In this document: in pieces, positions 1 through 8,521 of the stretch
Layout of the letters: every line of letters begins with the position of its first letter
Position numbering within the stretch: the first letter of the stretch is position 1
Assembly (NCBI RefSeq): GCF_011068285.1
Contig: NZ_CP049616.1
Coordinates: forward strand, 310,001-374,000
From: Flagellimonas oceani
GTDB lineage: Bacteria > Bacteroidota > Bacteroidia > Flavobacteriales > Flavobacteriaceae
Direction of reading: 5' to 3'
DNA length: 64,000 bases
Made by a program: the position numbers and the translations under genes
Notes under the pieces: generated by a model
What the model was told of the DNA's origin: nothing
The model's input: the letters and a program-made list of their open reading frames with translations, nothing else
Databases searched by the model: none

Positions 1-416
1 AAAAGGTCCATCCCGCTTTTGAACTGGAGCAAGCTGCTTTGGAAGATTATGAAAAGTATATTGATTTGGTGCCAGAGGAGCTTCAAGGGTATTGGTATGC
101 CGCTATTTACAACTATCACATAACGTTGGAGGCCAAAAAGGAGCTGTTGAAAGTTAATCCCAATATCCAAATTTTAGGAGATTTGATGAACCAACACCAA
201 ATCATTCTTCAAAATGAAATTCAAAATACACCCTTGGAAATGGTACACATGATGGACGCCGCACGTGATGCCGGGGCCTTGGGAACAAAAATAATAGGCT
301 CGGGCGGCGGTGGCTGTATGGTGGCCATGATAACGGACAGTGTCGAGGAAAAGGTAAAACAGGCATTTTTGGACAAAGGCGCCAAAACGGTCTATACGGT
401 AGAATTAACAAGTTGA
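1..416 (+). CDS. GHMP-family sugar/mevalonate-type kinase, C-terminal part (5' end outside window)
   Basis: The reading frame is open from the first bases of the window (first full codon at 3) and stops with TGA at 414-416, so only the last ~137 residues are seen. The piece carries the GHMP motif 3, GSGGGGCMVAM, a glycine-rich loop that in galacto-, mevalonate and homoserine kinases closes the substrate pocket. GHMP enzymes transfer the ATP gamma-phosphate to a small alcohol. A nucleotidyltransferase gene starts 5 bp downstream, so the two probably form a kinase plus nucleotidyltransferase pair that activates a sugar. The exact substrate cannot be told from the C-terminus; galactokinase-like or another hexose kinase is more likely than mevalonate kinase only because of this neighbour. 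Confidence 0.7.
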   Translation, partial: KVHPAFELEQAALEDYEKYIDLVPEELQGYWYAAIYNYHITLEAKKELLKVNPNIQILGDLMNQHQIILQNEIQNTPLEMVHMMDAARDAGALGTKIIGSGGGGCMVAMITDSVEEKVKQAFLDKGAKTVYTVELTS

Positions 417-421
417 TATAA

Positions 422-1249
422 ATGGAGAATACAAGTTTGATCATCATGGTGGGTGGTGCATCATCACGAATGAAACGTAGTTTGAAACAGCGGGATGACC
501 AAGTTATGGACCATATTCCCCACAAAAGTCTGATTCCCGTCGGAAAAAATGGGAGACCCTTCCTGTACTATTTGGTTCAGAACGCTGCGGATGCAGGATA
601 CACCAAATTATATTTGATCACGAGCCCCGAAAATTCAGCATTTCAAAACTTGAAAGATCAAAGAGGTTTTCCCGATGGAATGGAAGTGTTTTTGGCTATA
701 CAATCGGTTCCCGAAGGACGATCAAAGCCGTTGGGGACTGCCGATGCCCTTCAGCAATGTTTGGACCAGTATCCTGAATTAAAAGAGGGCACCTTTACGG
801 TTTGCAATGGCGATAACCTATACTCCGTCGGTGCATTGCAAGATTTAAGAGATGATAGAAAAGCACCTCATGCCCTCATCAGTTACGGAAGCTCAGGTTT
901 TGACTATACCGAGGAGCGTATTGCCAAGTTCGCTGTAATGGATATTTCCGCGGATGGATTTTTACAGCAAATCGTTGAAAAACCAAATGTGGAAGATGTT
1001 CCCAAATACAAGGATGCGTCCGGACAGCTCAGGGTAAGCATGAACATTTTTAGTTTTTCGGGGAAAGAGATTTATCCATACTTAAAAAATTGCCCCATTG
1101 ATGCTGTTCGTGACGAAAAGGAACTCCCCAAGGCTGTGGCTGTATTGGTGGAGGAGGAACCGCGAAGCGTTCTTTGCATACCCCGCTCCGAACACATTCC
1201 TGATCTAACGGATGCAAATGATATTCAGTTATTTAAAAATTTAGAGTAA
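422..1249 (+). CDS. Nucleotidyltransferase family protein (sugar-1-phosphate NTP transferase type)
   Basis: The 275-residue product starts with the Rossmann-like NTP transferase signature (IIMVGGASSRMKR, residues 7-19), a variant of the GGxGxRL nucleotide loop. A second conserved element, VCNGDNLYSV near residue 130, supplies the metal-binding aspartate, and IVEKPNVEDVPKY near 190 resembles the EKP motif of glucose-1-phosphate uridylyl/thymidylyltransferases. Such enzymes make NDP-sugars from NTP and sugar 1-phosphate in the cytoplasm. It lies 5 bp after the GHMP kinase gene, with which it is probably co-transcribed. The insertion MKRSLKQRDDQVMDHIPHK after the loop differs from RmlA or GalU, so the sugar is unknown. 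The family is clear, the substrate is not. Confidence 0.75.
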   Translation: MENTSLIIMVGGASSRMKRSLKQRDDQVMDHIPHKSLIPVGKNGRPFLYYLVQNAADAGYTKLYLITSPENSAFQNLKDQRGFPDGMEVFLAIQSVPEGRSKPLGTADALQQCLDQYPELKEGTFTVCNGDNLYSVGALQDLRDDRKAPHALISYGSSGFDYTEERIAKFAVMDISADGFLQQIVEKPNVEDVPKYKDASGQLRVSMNIFSFSGKEIYPYLKNCPIDAVRDEKELPKAVAVLVEEEPRSVLCIPRSEHIPDLTDANDIQLFKNLE

Positions 1250-1305
1250 CTTAAAGGCATATAACCCCATTCTTGCATCGAGCAAAATTTTAAATTTTTC
1301 TTGAT

Positions 1306-2574
1306 ATGGAATCATATGCAACGGCATTGTTATATGCCACCCCTTTTTTTATAGGCCTGGTGTTGATCGAGATTCTTTATGGCCGATTTGTAAAAGATCA
1401 GAAACATAACCTTATGGATACCGTGAGCAGCCTTAGCTCCGGGCTTACCAATGTGGTGAAGGATTCTCTTGGTCTGGTCCTGATTTTGATCAGTTATCCT
1501 TTTTTATTGGAGCATTTGGCGTTATTGGAGATCAAGGCAACGTGGTTGGTGTGGGTCGTGGCCTTTATCGCCCTTGATTTTGCGGGCTACTGGAACCATC
1601 GGTTGAGCCACCATATCAACTTTTTTTGGAACCAGCACGTGATCCATCATAGCAGTGAGGAGTTCAATTTGGCCTGTGCACTTCGACAGCCCATTTCAAA
1701 TTTGTTGGGCTATTATGCACTTTTATTGATTCCGGCCGCGCTTTTGGGCGTGCCGCACAAGGTGATAGCCGTTCTGGCGCCCTTACATCTATTTGCACAG
1801 TTTTGGTACCATACCCAGCACATTGGGAAGATGGGCTTTTTGGAGTACGTTATCGTTACCCCTTCGCAGCATCGTGTGCACCATGCCATCAACAAGGAAT
1901 ATATTGATAAAAACCTCGGACAGATTTTTTGTGTATGGGACAGAATGTTCGGAACCTTTCAAGAAGAACTGGATGAGGTTCCGCCCCAATACGGCGTACT
2001 AAAACCTGCAAATACTTGGAATCCGATCATTATCAACTTTCAACATTTATGGCGGTTGGTGCAGGATGCCTGGAGGACCAAAAATTATTGGGACAAACTC
2101 CGGATTTGGTTTATGCCCACGGGTTGGCGCCCGGCGGATGTGAAGGAAAAGTATCCTGTCACGATTATTGAAAATGTATATAATTTTAGAAAATACCAGC
2201 CTGAAGCCTCAGCTGCGCTGAAAGCATATTCGCTTTTTCAATTGGTCATAACCACTTTTTTGATGCTCTTCATGTTCTATAACTATGCAGAAATCGGATT
2301 TGATGGTCTATTGCTGTTCGGTGCCTTTATTTTTGTTGGAATTTATGGGTACACCACCTTAATGGACCGTAAAAATTATGCCATTTGGATTGAAGTGATC
2401 AGAGGGGTGGGGGGATTGGCCTTGATTTATTTTACCAGCGATTGGTTCGGCCTCAATACGTACCTTGCCATGGGAAGTTATGTGGTTGCACTTTATTTTC
2501 TGGTCACAATTTTCGGAGGTGTCTACTTTACGTATGTTGAGAAGTCGTTTGCCGCTCCAGATTTGGTTTCTTAG
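1306..2574 (+). CDS. Sterol desaturase / fatty acid hydroxylase family membrane protein
   Basis: This 422-residue integral membrane protein has the histidine clusters of the di-iron fatty acid hydroxylase superfamily: HRLSHH (98-103), HVIHH (111-115), H169/H172 and HRVHH (189-193), set between hydrophobic segments near 10-25, 50-70, 80-95 and 130-165. The clusters bind two irons that activate O2 to hydroxylate or cleave a lipid. A further group of about four membrane spans (310-410) follows, as in alkylglycerol monooxygenase-like members, rather than the shorter C-5 sterol desaturases. It stands alone after a 56-bp gap. Its stop overlaps the stop of the convergent acyl-CoA-binding gene by 4 bp. 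The lipid substrate is unknown. Confidence 0.8.
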   Translation: MESYATALLYATPFFIGLVLIEILYGRFVKDQKHNLMDTVSSLSSGLTNVVKDSLGLVLILISYPFLLEHLALLEIKATWLVWVVAFIALDFAGYWNHRLSHHINFFWNQHVIHHSSEEFNLACALRQPISNLLGYYALLLIPAALLGVPHKVIAVLAPLHLFAQFWYHTQHIGKMGFLEYVIVTPSQHRVHHAINKEYIDKNLGQIFCVWDRMFGTFQEELDEVPPQYGVLKPANTWNPIIINFQHLWRLVQDAWRTKNYWDKLRIWFMPTGWRPADVKEKYPVTIIENVYNFRKYQPEASAALKAYSLFQLVITTFLMLFMFYNYAEIGFDGLLLFGAFIFVGIYGYTTLMDRKNYAIWIEVIRGVGGLALIYFTSDWFGLNTYLAMGSYVVALYFLVTIFGGVYFTYVEKSFAAPDLVS

Positions 2575-2834
2575 AGCGTTTTTAACTCTTTCTCCACCAA
2601 TTCCACATATTTCTCCATGGCCTCCTCTATGCTTATCCTCTTGGCTTGGAACAAGGCGTTGGCCTTGAATGCGTTGATGAGCGGGGTTCTGCTTCCGGGA
2701 TTGTCAAAGTTTTTGTTGGCAATCTTAAAATAGGCGTATAATTTGAGAAGTAGATCGGCTGGCAAAGGATCTGTGTAGTCATTAACAAAGTTAACGGCAT
2801 CGTTGAATCTTTTATGTAGGTCTTCGTTAATCAT
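2571..2834 (-). CDS. Acyl-CoA-binding protein (ACBP) family
   Basis: The 87-residue protein matches the four-helix ACBP fold in length and pattern: an N-terminal F..AV..V helix, the central LLKLYAYFKIA (compare the family's KFYxxYKQA), a P-containing loop, then FKANAL and ISIEEAMEKYVELVEK, which corresponds to the conserved MTKEEAMxxYV helix. ACBPs are small cytosolic proteins that hold long-chain acyl-CoA and deliver it to lipid enzymes. The gene overlaps the 3' end of the phosphatidylserine decarboxylase gene by 8 bp and is last in an operon with psd and cdsA, which fits an acyl-CoA buffering role in phospholipid synthesis. ACBP is better known from eukaryotes; the call rests on motif reading only. 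Confidence 0.75.
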   Translation of the reverse strand: MINEDLHKRFNDAVNFVNDYTDPLPADLLLKLYAYFKIANKNFDNPGSRTPLINAFKANALFQAKRISIEEAMEKYVELVEKELKTL

Positions 2835-3492
2835 CCAAAGGTCTTACAGAAGCTATACAAGTGCGCGCACCTACTACTTTTTGATTGAGCTTTACGGTAA
2901 TGTCACAGTCTAAAGGGAGCAACAAATCAACACGTGACCCAAACTTTATAAAGCCTGCATCCTCGCCTTGGGTCACTTGTTCACCTTCTTCCGCGTAGTT
3001 TACAATCCTACGGGCCATGGCACCTGCAATTTGTCGGTATCCTATTTCACCAAACTTTGGCGTGTGCAGGATTACCGTGGTGCGTTCGTTCTCTGTACTG
3101 GATTTTGGGTGCCAGGCCACCAAATATTTTCCGGGATGGTATTTGGAATAGGTTACGGTTCCACTGGCAGGGTATCGGGTTACATGAACATTGGTGGGCG
3201 ACATAAATATGGATACCTGCTTTCTTTTTTCTTTGAAATATTCAGGTTCATCTACCTCTTCGATTACCACTACTTTTCCATCAACAGGGGCCAATATTTC
3301 ATCGAAACTACGGGTAACGCGTCTTTTTGGGTTCCTAAAAAATTGAAGGATCGCAATCAGGAAAATCAATGCGGCAACTTGAAGTGAAAACCGTATCCAT
3401 TCCAAATTAACGTAGTAATGCGCCGCAAGAACGGCTGCGACCACGATACAGAAAGTGATGATGATAATTTTTTGACCCTCTTTATGAAACAT
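2827..3492 (-). CDS. psd: Phosphatidylserine decarboxylase family protein
   Basis: This 221-residue enzyme makes phosphatidylethanolamine from phosphatidylserine. Two N-terminal hydrophobic segments (9-27, 35-52) anchor it in the inner membrane. Conserved parts follow: FFRNPKR (51-57), APVDGKV (68-74), SPTNVHVTR (98-106) and the C-terminal FGSRVDLLLP, in which Gly185-Ser186 is the expected self-cleavage site that turns Ser into the pyruvoyl cofactor. The short length and FGS motif match the compact bacterial/archaeal-type decarboxylases, not the longer LGST enzymes of E. coli. It overlaps cdsA by 11 bp and the ACBP gene by 8 bp, so translation is probably coupled. Confidence 0.9.
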   Translation of the reverse strand: MFHKEGQKIIIITFCIVVAAVLAAHYYVNLEWIRFSLQVAALIFLIAILQFFRNPKRRVTRSFDEILAPVDGKVVVIEEVDEPEYFKEKRKQVSIFMSPTNVHVTRYPASGTVTYSKYHPGKYLVAWHPKSSTENERTTVILHTPKFGEIGYRQIAGAMARRIVNYAEEGEQVTQGEDAGFIKFGSRVDLLLPLDCDITVKLNQKVVGARTCIASVRPLDD

Positions 3493-4285
3493 AGGAGAAA
3501 ATATTTAAAATCAAATAAGCAAAAGGCGCAGCGAATACCAGACTGTCCAAACGGTCCCAAATTCCACCATGTCCGGGTAAAATAGCACCGCTATCTTTAA
3601 CTCCGGCCATTCGTTTGAACTTGGATTCCAATAAATCGCCCAAACTCCCCGCTACTACTATCAAACAGGCCATTGCCATCCATTCGGTGATGGATAACCT
3701 TGTTTCGTACCATGATAAAAAGTAAGCGGCCACCAGTGCAAAAATAAGACCTCCTACAGAACCTTCAATGGTTTTTTTTGGTGAAACTGAAGGAAAAAGT
3801 TTGGTACGCCCAAAAGCGCGTCCCGTTACGTAGGCAAAAGTATCGTTTACCCAAATCAAAATAAAGATGCCCATGATAAGAAATTGGGCAAAATCATCGT
3901 GCTTGTACGGGATCATCGTCAAAAAAATGCATCCTCCGCCAATGTAAAATAGTCCTATGATGAATTTTTGAAACGTACTGAAGCTCTTGGGCCTTTTGGA
4001 GAACAGGAACATGAGCAATGCCAAGTCCACGGTAATGGTGCAGAGCATCAGGAGGTTTATTGCCGTTGAGTCGTTAGTAAGGTAAATAAAGATCCACCAA
4101 AGGGCCAGATAGGCCATGAATATATGGTAACCCTTTAGCTTTACTATGCGCTTAAATTCATACAGGCATGCCAGCCCAAAGGTCATAAATAGGAAATCGA
4201 ACGCATCCGAGCTTAGAAAAACAGCACCTAGCAGAAGCAACACATACATCACCCCGGTTAAGGAGCGTCTTAAAATTTCTCTCAT
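3482..4285 (-). CDS. cdsA: Phosphatidate cytidylyltransferase
   Basis: CdsA condenses phosphatidic acid and CTP to CDP-diacylglycerol, the precursor of all phospholipids. The 267-residue protein has about seven to eight hydrophobic spans. Near its C-terminus is the complete family signature (SKFKR then KDSGAILPGHGGIWDRLDS), including the two aspartates that bind metal; an SPKKTIEGSVGG motif precedes it. The length is typical. The gene starts 4 bp after the LUD-domain gene and overlaps psd by 11 bp. The order cdsA-psd places successive steps of phosphatidylethanolamine synthesis in one transcript; the phosphatidylserine synthase step lies elsewhere. Confidence 0.96.
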   Translation of the reverse strand: MREILRRSLTGVMYVLLLLGAVFLSSDAFDFLFMTFGLACLYEFKRIVKLKGYHIFMAYLALWWIFIYLTNDSTAINLLMLCTITVDLALLMFLFSKRPKSFSTFQKFIIGLFYIGGGCIFLTMIPYKHDDFAQFLIMGIFILIWVNDTFAYVTGRAFGRTKLFPSVSPKKTIEGSVGGLIFALVAAYFLSWYETRLSITEWMAMACLIVVAGSLGDLLESKFKRMAGVKDSGAILPGHGGIWDRLDSLVFAAPFAYLILNIFSYVS

Positions 4286-4289
4286 GTAC

Positions 4290-4898
4290 TTAGAAATCTT
4301 CTAGGAGCAAAAGGTATACATTTTTTGAGGCACTTCCGTACGAAAGAAAATTATCCTTGTTTTCTGCTGTAGGTTGAAAGTGCTTTAATGTGGTGATATT
4401 ATTGGGAATATTTTTTTGATAGCGCTCCTTGATAATTTTTAGGGCTTCACTTATGGAATCCACCAACTGGCTTGTTGTGGCAAAGACCACCAAGTTGGAT
4501 GGCAGTTCGTCCAACTTTTTTTCCTTGATTTGATTGGAACAGACCAATATGGAGCCATTATGGGCCACAAGATGTTCGCAAGTGGTAAAGAAAATATTGC
4601 TTTCGTTGCGATTGTCCGTAAACTCTAGTTTTTCGGATGCAAATTTTGTCTCGAGCCTTGGGTCCAAGGAATAGAAAAGATGGTTTTGCCAATCGTTTTC
4701 CGAAATAATATTTTTAAGGGCTTCGGAGACCTCGGCAAAGTCTTCGCAATAGATAAACTTTCCGCCATTTTTCTTAAAGTAGATGGTGAATTTTTCATCT
4801 ACGGGAATTTTTAAATCGGGCATGTGGTCACCACGGGTTTCCGCAGTTTCCTTGGAAACCTTTTTTCCTCCTCCGAAAAGTTTTTTAAAAACTCCCAT
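4290..4898 (-). CDS. LUD-domain (LutC/YkgG-like) protein
   Basis: The 202-residue product shows a lactate-utilisation (LUD) domain pattern: ESNIFFTTCEHLVAHNGSILVCSNQ, a mid-domain LPSNLVVFATTSQLVDSISEAL segment, and a C-terminal VYLLLLEDF. Proteins of this family include LutC of the lactate oxidation complex. Here there is no lutA or lutB beside it; instead it lies between ftsH and cdsA in a membrane-biogenesis operon, 65 bp after ftsH and 4 bp before cdsA. A basic N-terminus (FKKLFGGGKK) precedes the domain. A role in lactate metabolism is therefore doubtful, and the true function is unknown. Confidence 0.65.
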   Translation of the reverse strand: MGVFKKLFGGGKKVSKETAETRGDHMPDLKIPVDEKFTIYFKKNGGKFIYCEDFAEVSEALKNIISENDWQNHLFYSLDPRLETKFASEKLEFTDNRNESNIFFTTCEHLVAHNGSILVCSNQIKEKKLDELPSNLVVFATTSQLVDSISEALKIIKERYQKNIPNNITTLKHFQPTAENKDNFLSYGSASKNVYLLLLEDF

Positions 4899-4963
4899 TT
4901 ATGGCATGTGTTCTTTTCTATTGAATCAATATAATTCTTTTAATTAGATTTTTCTGAATGATT

Positions 4964-6913
4964 TTATTCGGCAGGCTCCAATTTCTCCTCTTCTTTTTCA
5001 AAAGGTCTTTGGCCAAAAATCTTTTCCAGATCGTCCTTAAAGATAACCTCTTTGTCCAAAAGTCTTTCGGCAAGTTCGGTGAGCTTGTCCTTGTTGTCCT
5101 GCAACAATTTAATGGCCCGCTGATACTGCTCTTCGATCATTTTGGATATTTCCTGGTCAATTTTTTGCGCCGTTTCCTCACTGTATGGCTTGGTAAACCC
5201 ATACTCGTTCTGCCCGGTCGAATCGTAATAAGTGATGTTCCCCAATTGGTCGTTGAGTCCATAAATGGTGACCATGGCACGTGCTTGTTTGGTCACTTTT
5301 TCCAAATCGCTCAGTGCGCCGGTAGAAATTTTATTGAACATTACCTTTTCTGCGGCCCTACCGCCCATGGTAGCACACATTTCATCCAACATTTGTTCTG
5401 GACGAACGATCAAACGCTCTTCTGGCAAGTACCAAGCTGCTCCCAAGGATTGCCCTCTTGGAACGATGGTAACTTTTACCAAAGGTGCCGCATGCTCCAG
5501 CATCCAGCTTACGGTTGCGTGACCTGCTTCGTGGAAGGCGATGGTTTTCTTTTCGTCCGGGGTAATGATTTTATTTTTCTTTTCAAGCCCACCAACGATT
5601 CTGTCCACGGCATCCAAGAAATCTTGCTTGTTTACGGCTTTTTTCTCTTTACGGGCTGCAATAAGTGCAGCTTCGTTACAGACGTTGGCAATATCGGCAC
5701 CGGAGAAACCTGGTGTTTGCTTGGCCAAGAAGTCCAAGTCCAAAGTTTCTGCTGTTTTTATGGGACGAAGGTGTACTTCGAATATCTCTTTTCTTTCGTT
5801 CAGATCGGGAAGGTCCACATAAATTTGACGGTCAAAACGACCTGCACGCATCAGTGCTTTGTCCAGTACATCGGCACGGTTGGTGGCAGCTAGCACGATC
5901 ACGTTTGTGTTGGTGCCGAACCCGTCCATTTCTGTCAATAGCTGGTTCAATGTATTTTCACGTTCGTCATTGGAACCTGTAAAGTTGTTCTTGCCCCTTG
6001 CACGTCCAATGGCATCGATTTCATCAATAAATATGATGGCCGGGGATTTGTCCTTCGCTTGTTTGAACAAATCGCGGACCCTTGATGCTCCCACACCCAC
6101 GAACATTTCAACAAAGTCCGAACCTGATAGGGAGAAGAAAGGTACTTTTGCCTCACCTGCGACGGCTTTTGCCAAAAGGGTCTTACCTGTTCCGGGAGGG
6201 CCTACCAATAGGGCTCCCTTTGGAATTTTACCACCAAGAGAGGTGTACTTGTCCGGATTTTTAAGGAATTCCACAATTTCCTGTACTTCTTCCTTTGCTC
6301 CTTCAAGGCCTGCCACATCTTTAAAAGAAGTGCGGGTGTCGGTTTTTTCGTCGAACAATTTGGCTTTGGATTTTCCTATGTTGAAAATCTGTCCTCCTGC
6401 GCCTCCGGCACCACCACCTGACATTCTCCGCATCAGGTAAATCCAGATACCGATGATCAAAGCGAAAGGAAGCAGGGTCAGGAATATTTCACCCAGCACA
6501 TTGGATTCCGTGTCAAACTCGACAATGGTATCCAAGTTGTTCTCTTTCTTTATTTCAGTGATTTCATTTTGGAAAATCTGCAAGTCTCCGTAATCCAAAA
6601 CGTATTGTGGGACAAGTCCGCTGGACGGTAGGAGGGGTTTTTCGGCCACTCCTTTGTGTACGTCCTTTTTCAGGGCTTCCTCGGTTAAATAGACCTTGGC
6701 TTGCCGTGTGTTCGTAATTATGACGATCTTGGAGATGTCTCCATTACGTAAGAATTCCTGTAATTCAGAAGTTGTGGTTTTTTCGGTGCTCGAAAAACTG
6801 CTTCCACCAAAAAATTGGAAGCCAATAATCAAAGCGATGACCACACCATATATCCACCACGAGCTAAAACGTGGCTTTTTCGGAGCATTATTTGGGTTGT
6901 TTTCTTTTGCCAT
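4964..6913 (-). CDS. ftsH: ATP-dependent zinc metalloprotease FtsH
   Basis: FtsH pulls damaged or unassembled membrane proteins into a hexameric AAA+ ring and cuts them with a zinc protease. The 649 residues show two N-terminal membrane spans (19-36 and 143-161) around a periplasmic domain, a glycine-rich linker, Walker A GPPGTGKT (238-245), Walker B IIFIDEID (293-300), a second region of homology with two arginine fingers (MRAGRFDR), and the zinc site HEAGH (461-465). Length and order are standard. The C-terminal tail is acidic ([11 protein letters not shown]). It follows rsfS by 6 bp and precedes the LUD gene. In many Bacteroidota the rsfS-ftsH-cdsA block is conserved, which supports one transcript. 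Confidence 0.98.
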   Translation of the reverse strand: MAKENNPNNAPKKPRFSSWWIYGVVIALIIGFQFFGGSSFSSTEKTTTSELQEFLRNGDISKIVIITNTRQAKVYLTEEALKKDVHKGVAEKPLLPSSGLVPQYVLDYGDLQIFQNEITEIKKENNLDTIVEFDTESNVLGEIFLTLLPFALIIGIWIYLMRRMSGGGAGGAGGQIFNIGKSKAKLFDEKTDTRTSFKDVAGLEGAKEEVQEIVEFLKNPDKYTSLGGKIPKGALLVGPPGTGKTLLAKAVAGEAKVPFFSLSGSDFVEMFVGVGASRVRDLFKQAKDKSPAIIFIDEIDAIGRARGKNNFTGSNDERENTLNQLLTEMDGFGTNTNVIVLAATNRADVLDKALMRAGRFDRQIYVDLPDLNERKEIFEVHLRPIKTAETLDLDFLAKQTPGFSGADIANVCNEAALIAARKEKKAVNKQDFLDAVDRIVGGLEKKNKIITPDEKKTIAFHEAGHATVSWMLEHAAPLVKVTIVPRGQSLGAAWYLPEERLIVRPEQMLDEMCATMGGRAAEKVMFNKISTGALSDLEKVTKQARAMVTIYGLNDQLGNITYYDSTGQNEYGFTKPYSEETAQKIDQEISKMIEEQYQRAIKLLQDNKDKLTELAERLLDKEVIFKDDLEKIFGQRPFEKEEEKLEPAE

Positions 6914-6919
6914 TTTTTC

Positions 6920-7297
6920 TTAAGAATTGTAACTGCTTTCCACCATAGTGACCTTGGCATCTCCCCAAAGTCCCTCAATATCATAGAATTCCCTAATGTG
7001 TTTTTGAAATACATGTACCACAACGTTTACATAATCCATCAGCACCCATTCGGCGTTCTCGGAGCCTTCGACATGCCATGGCTTGTCTTGTATGGCCTTG
7101 CTCACCTTTTTTTGTACGGAGGATACTATTGCGTTAACATGTGTGTTGGAAGTACCGTTACAGATGATGAAGTAGTCGCAAACTGTATTTTCGATTTCCC
7201 TAAGGTCCAGTAGATTTATGTCAACTCCTTTAACGTCTTCTATTCCTTCCAGGATCAAGGCAATCAATTCATCTGCGCTAGCTTTCTTTTTCTGCAT
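6920..7297 (-). CDS. rsfS: Ribosome silencing factor RsfS
   Basis: The 125-residue protein fits the RsfS/Iojap family: an N-terminal helix ending in ALILEGIEDVKGVDINLLDLR, the conserved DYFIICNGTSNTHVNAI core, then KPWHVEGSENAEWVLMDYVNVVVHVF. RsfS binds ribosomal protein L14 and blocks joining of the subunits when nutrients are short. It is the first gene of the minus-strand operon that continues into ftsH 6 bp later. A Bacteroidota-type -7 box (TAACTTTG) lies 19 bp upstream of the ATG. Confidence 0.95.
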   Translation of the reverse strand: MQKKKASADELIALILEGIEDVKGVDINLLDLREIENTVCDYFIICNGTSNTHVNAIVSSVQKKVSKAIQDKPWHVEGSENAEWVLMDYVNVVVHVFQKHIREFYDIEGLWGDAKVTMVESSYNS

Positions 7298-7316
7298 TCA
7301 AAAAGTTTAGTTTTTA

Positions 7317-7324
7317 CAAAGTTA
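7317..7324 (-). promoter_or_regulatory. -7 box TAACTTTG of the rsfS-ftsH operon
   Basis: On the minus strand this matches TAnnTTTG, the -7 element of Bacteroidota promoters, 19 bp before the rsfS start. No good -33 TTG is seen at the usual distance, so this is a moderate call. Confidence 0.4.
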
Positions 7325-7379
7325 TGTTTTTTTTGTTTTCTTAGCCCTAGTTTTTAACAAATCGTAAAGGCTTGTCATA

Positions 7380-8123
7380 TTGGGAAAACAATTTCAAATA
7401 CTCAAACTTGATGCCACGGACTCCACAAATCAATATTTAAAGGATTTGTTGCGTTCGGAAAATCCTATGGATTATACCGTGGTTGTTACCGCACGACAAC
7501 TGAAGGGCAGGGGGCAAATGGGAACGGTCTGGCGGTCGGAGGGGGGTAAAAGCCTTACGTTTAGCGTATTGAGGAGGTTTGGTGCGTTGCATGTCAAGCA
7601 TCAATTTGTTTTGAACATTGCCGTTTCCATGGCTGTTTTTGATGCATTGACAGAGCTTTCGATACCGGATATTAAGGTGAAATGGCCCAACGACATAATG
7701 TCAGGTTCCAAAAAAATTTGTGGCATTTTGATAGAAAATGTCCTAAAGGGGGAAAAGGTAGGGCAATCGATTATCGGTATCGGCCTAAATGTGAACCAAA
7801 CTGATTTTGCCGATTTGGAAAAGGCATCGTCATTGAAACAGATTACGGGCCGTAATTTTGATCTGGACGAACTTTTGTATGCCGTGCTGCTCAAACTTCA
7901 ACATCATCTGGAGGACATTGAGTCGAAAACCGTGAAACAAGTATTGACTCCTTACGAGAAATTGCTTTTTAGGAAAGATAAACCTTCCACCTTTACAAAT
8001 GCGAACAACGAAATGTTCATGGGGTTTATCCGTAAGGTTTCGCCAACGGGTAAACTTGTCATAGAACTGGAGAATCAGGTTCTGAAAGAATTCGATTTAA
8101 AGGAGGTTACCTTGCTCTACTGA
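7380..8123 (+). CDS. birA: Biotin--[acetyl-CoA-carboxylase] ligase (monofunctional BirA)
   Basis: BirA activates biotin with ATP and attaches it to the carrier lysine of acetyl-CoA carboxylase. The 247-residue protein has the catalytic domain motifs: DSTNQYL (14-20), the biotinyl-AMP loop GRGQMGTVW (43-51), KWPNDI (101-106), the lysine-containing KKICGIL (111-117) and IGIGLNVNQ. It lacks the N-terminal winged helix of E. coli BirA, so it should not act as a repressor. The start used is TTG at 7380, directly before GKQFQILKLD; no ATG lies in frame close by, so the exact start is uncertain. The gene is divergent from rsfS and its stop overlaps the convergent SRPBCC gene by 7 bp. Confidence 0.92.
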   Translation: MGKQFQILKLDATDSTNQYLKDLLRSENPMDYTVVVTARQLKGRGQMGTVWRSEGGKSLTFSVLRRFGALHVKHQFVLNIAVSMAVFDALTELSIPDIKVKWPNDIMSGSKKICGILIENVLKGEKVGQSIIGIGLNVNQTDFADLEKASSLKQITGRNFDLDELLYAVLLKLQHHLEDIESKTVKQVLTPYEKLLFRKDKPSTFTNANNEMFMGFIRKVSPTGKLVIELENQVLKEFDLKEVTLLY

Positions 8124-8515
8124 CCGATTTTATCCATGTTATCGGATAATGTGCCCATAAAGTTGGTGATGGGCGCCTTGATCATCATGGCCATCATGGC
8201 ATTGAACTGTCCCTCGAAGCTAAGTGCCACCTCACTTTCGTTCTCTCCAAGCGACACAATATCGGCGGTTAGGGTAAACGGCAATTTATCACTGGCAGCT
8301 CCCAATACCACTTTATCGTAAGGGTTTTGTTCCTTTAACCGGAGTACAATCTCGGGCATGCCCTTTAGGGCAAATTTGAAGGTTTTTTCATCCAACACCT
8401 CGAACTTGTCTATGTTCTCGGGCATTAAGGTTTCAAAGTTTTTGATGTCCGTCAAGAACTCAAATACTTCTTTGTCGCTTTTGGCTACTTTCTTTTTGGA
8501 GGCTTCAATGTGCAT
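8117..8515 (-). CDS. SRPBCC family protein
   Basis: This 132-residue cytosolic protein has the length and pattern of the START/Bet v1-like SRPBCC fold: an N-terminal beta strand (MHIEASKKKVAKS), a helix with EVFEFLTDIKNFETLMPENI typical of ligand-cavity proteins, alternating strands (FKFALKGMPEIVLRL) and a long C-terminal helix. These proteins bind hydrophobic ligands, but the ligand here is unknown. The gene starts 6 bp after pyrE and is probably co-transcribed; its end overlaps birA on the other strand. Confidence 0.7.
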   Translation of the reverse strand: MHIEASKKKVAKSDKEVFEFLTDIKNFETLMPENIDKFEVLDEKTFKFALKGMPEIVLRLKEQNPYDKVVLGAASDKLPFTLTADIVSLGENESEVALSFEGQFNAMMAMMIKAPITNFMGTLSDNMDKIGQ

Positions 8516-8521
8516 GGTAAA

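Noticed and set aside
4958-5893. 311-codon open frame on the plus strand opposite ftsH
   Set aside because: It runs antisense to the strongly conserved ftsH catalytic region, has no family features and a phenylalanine/cysteine-rich composition typical of antisense frames.
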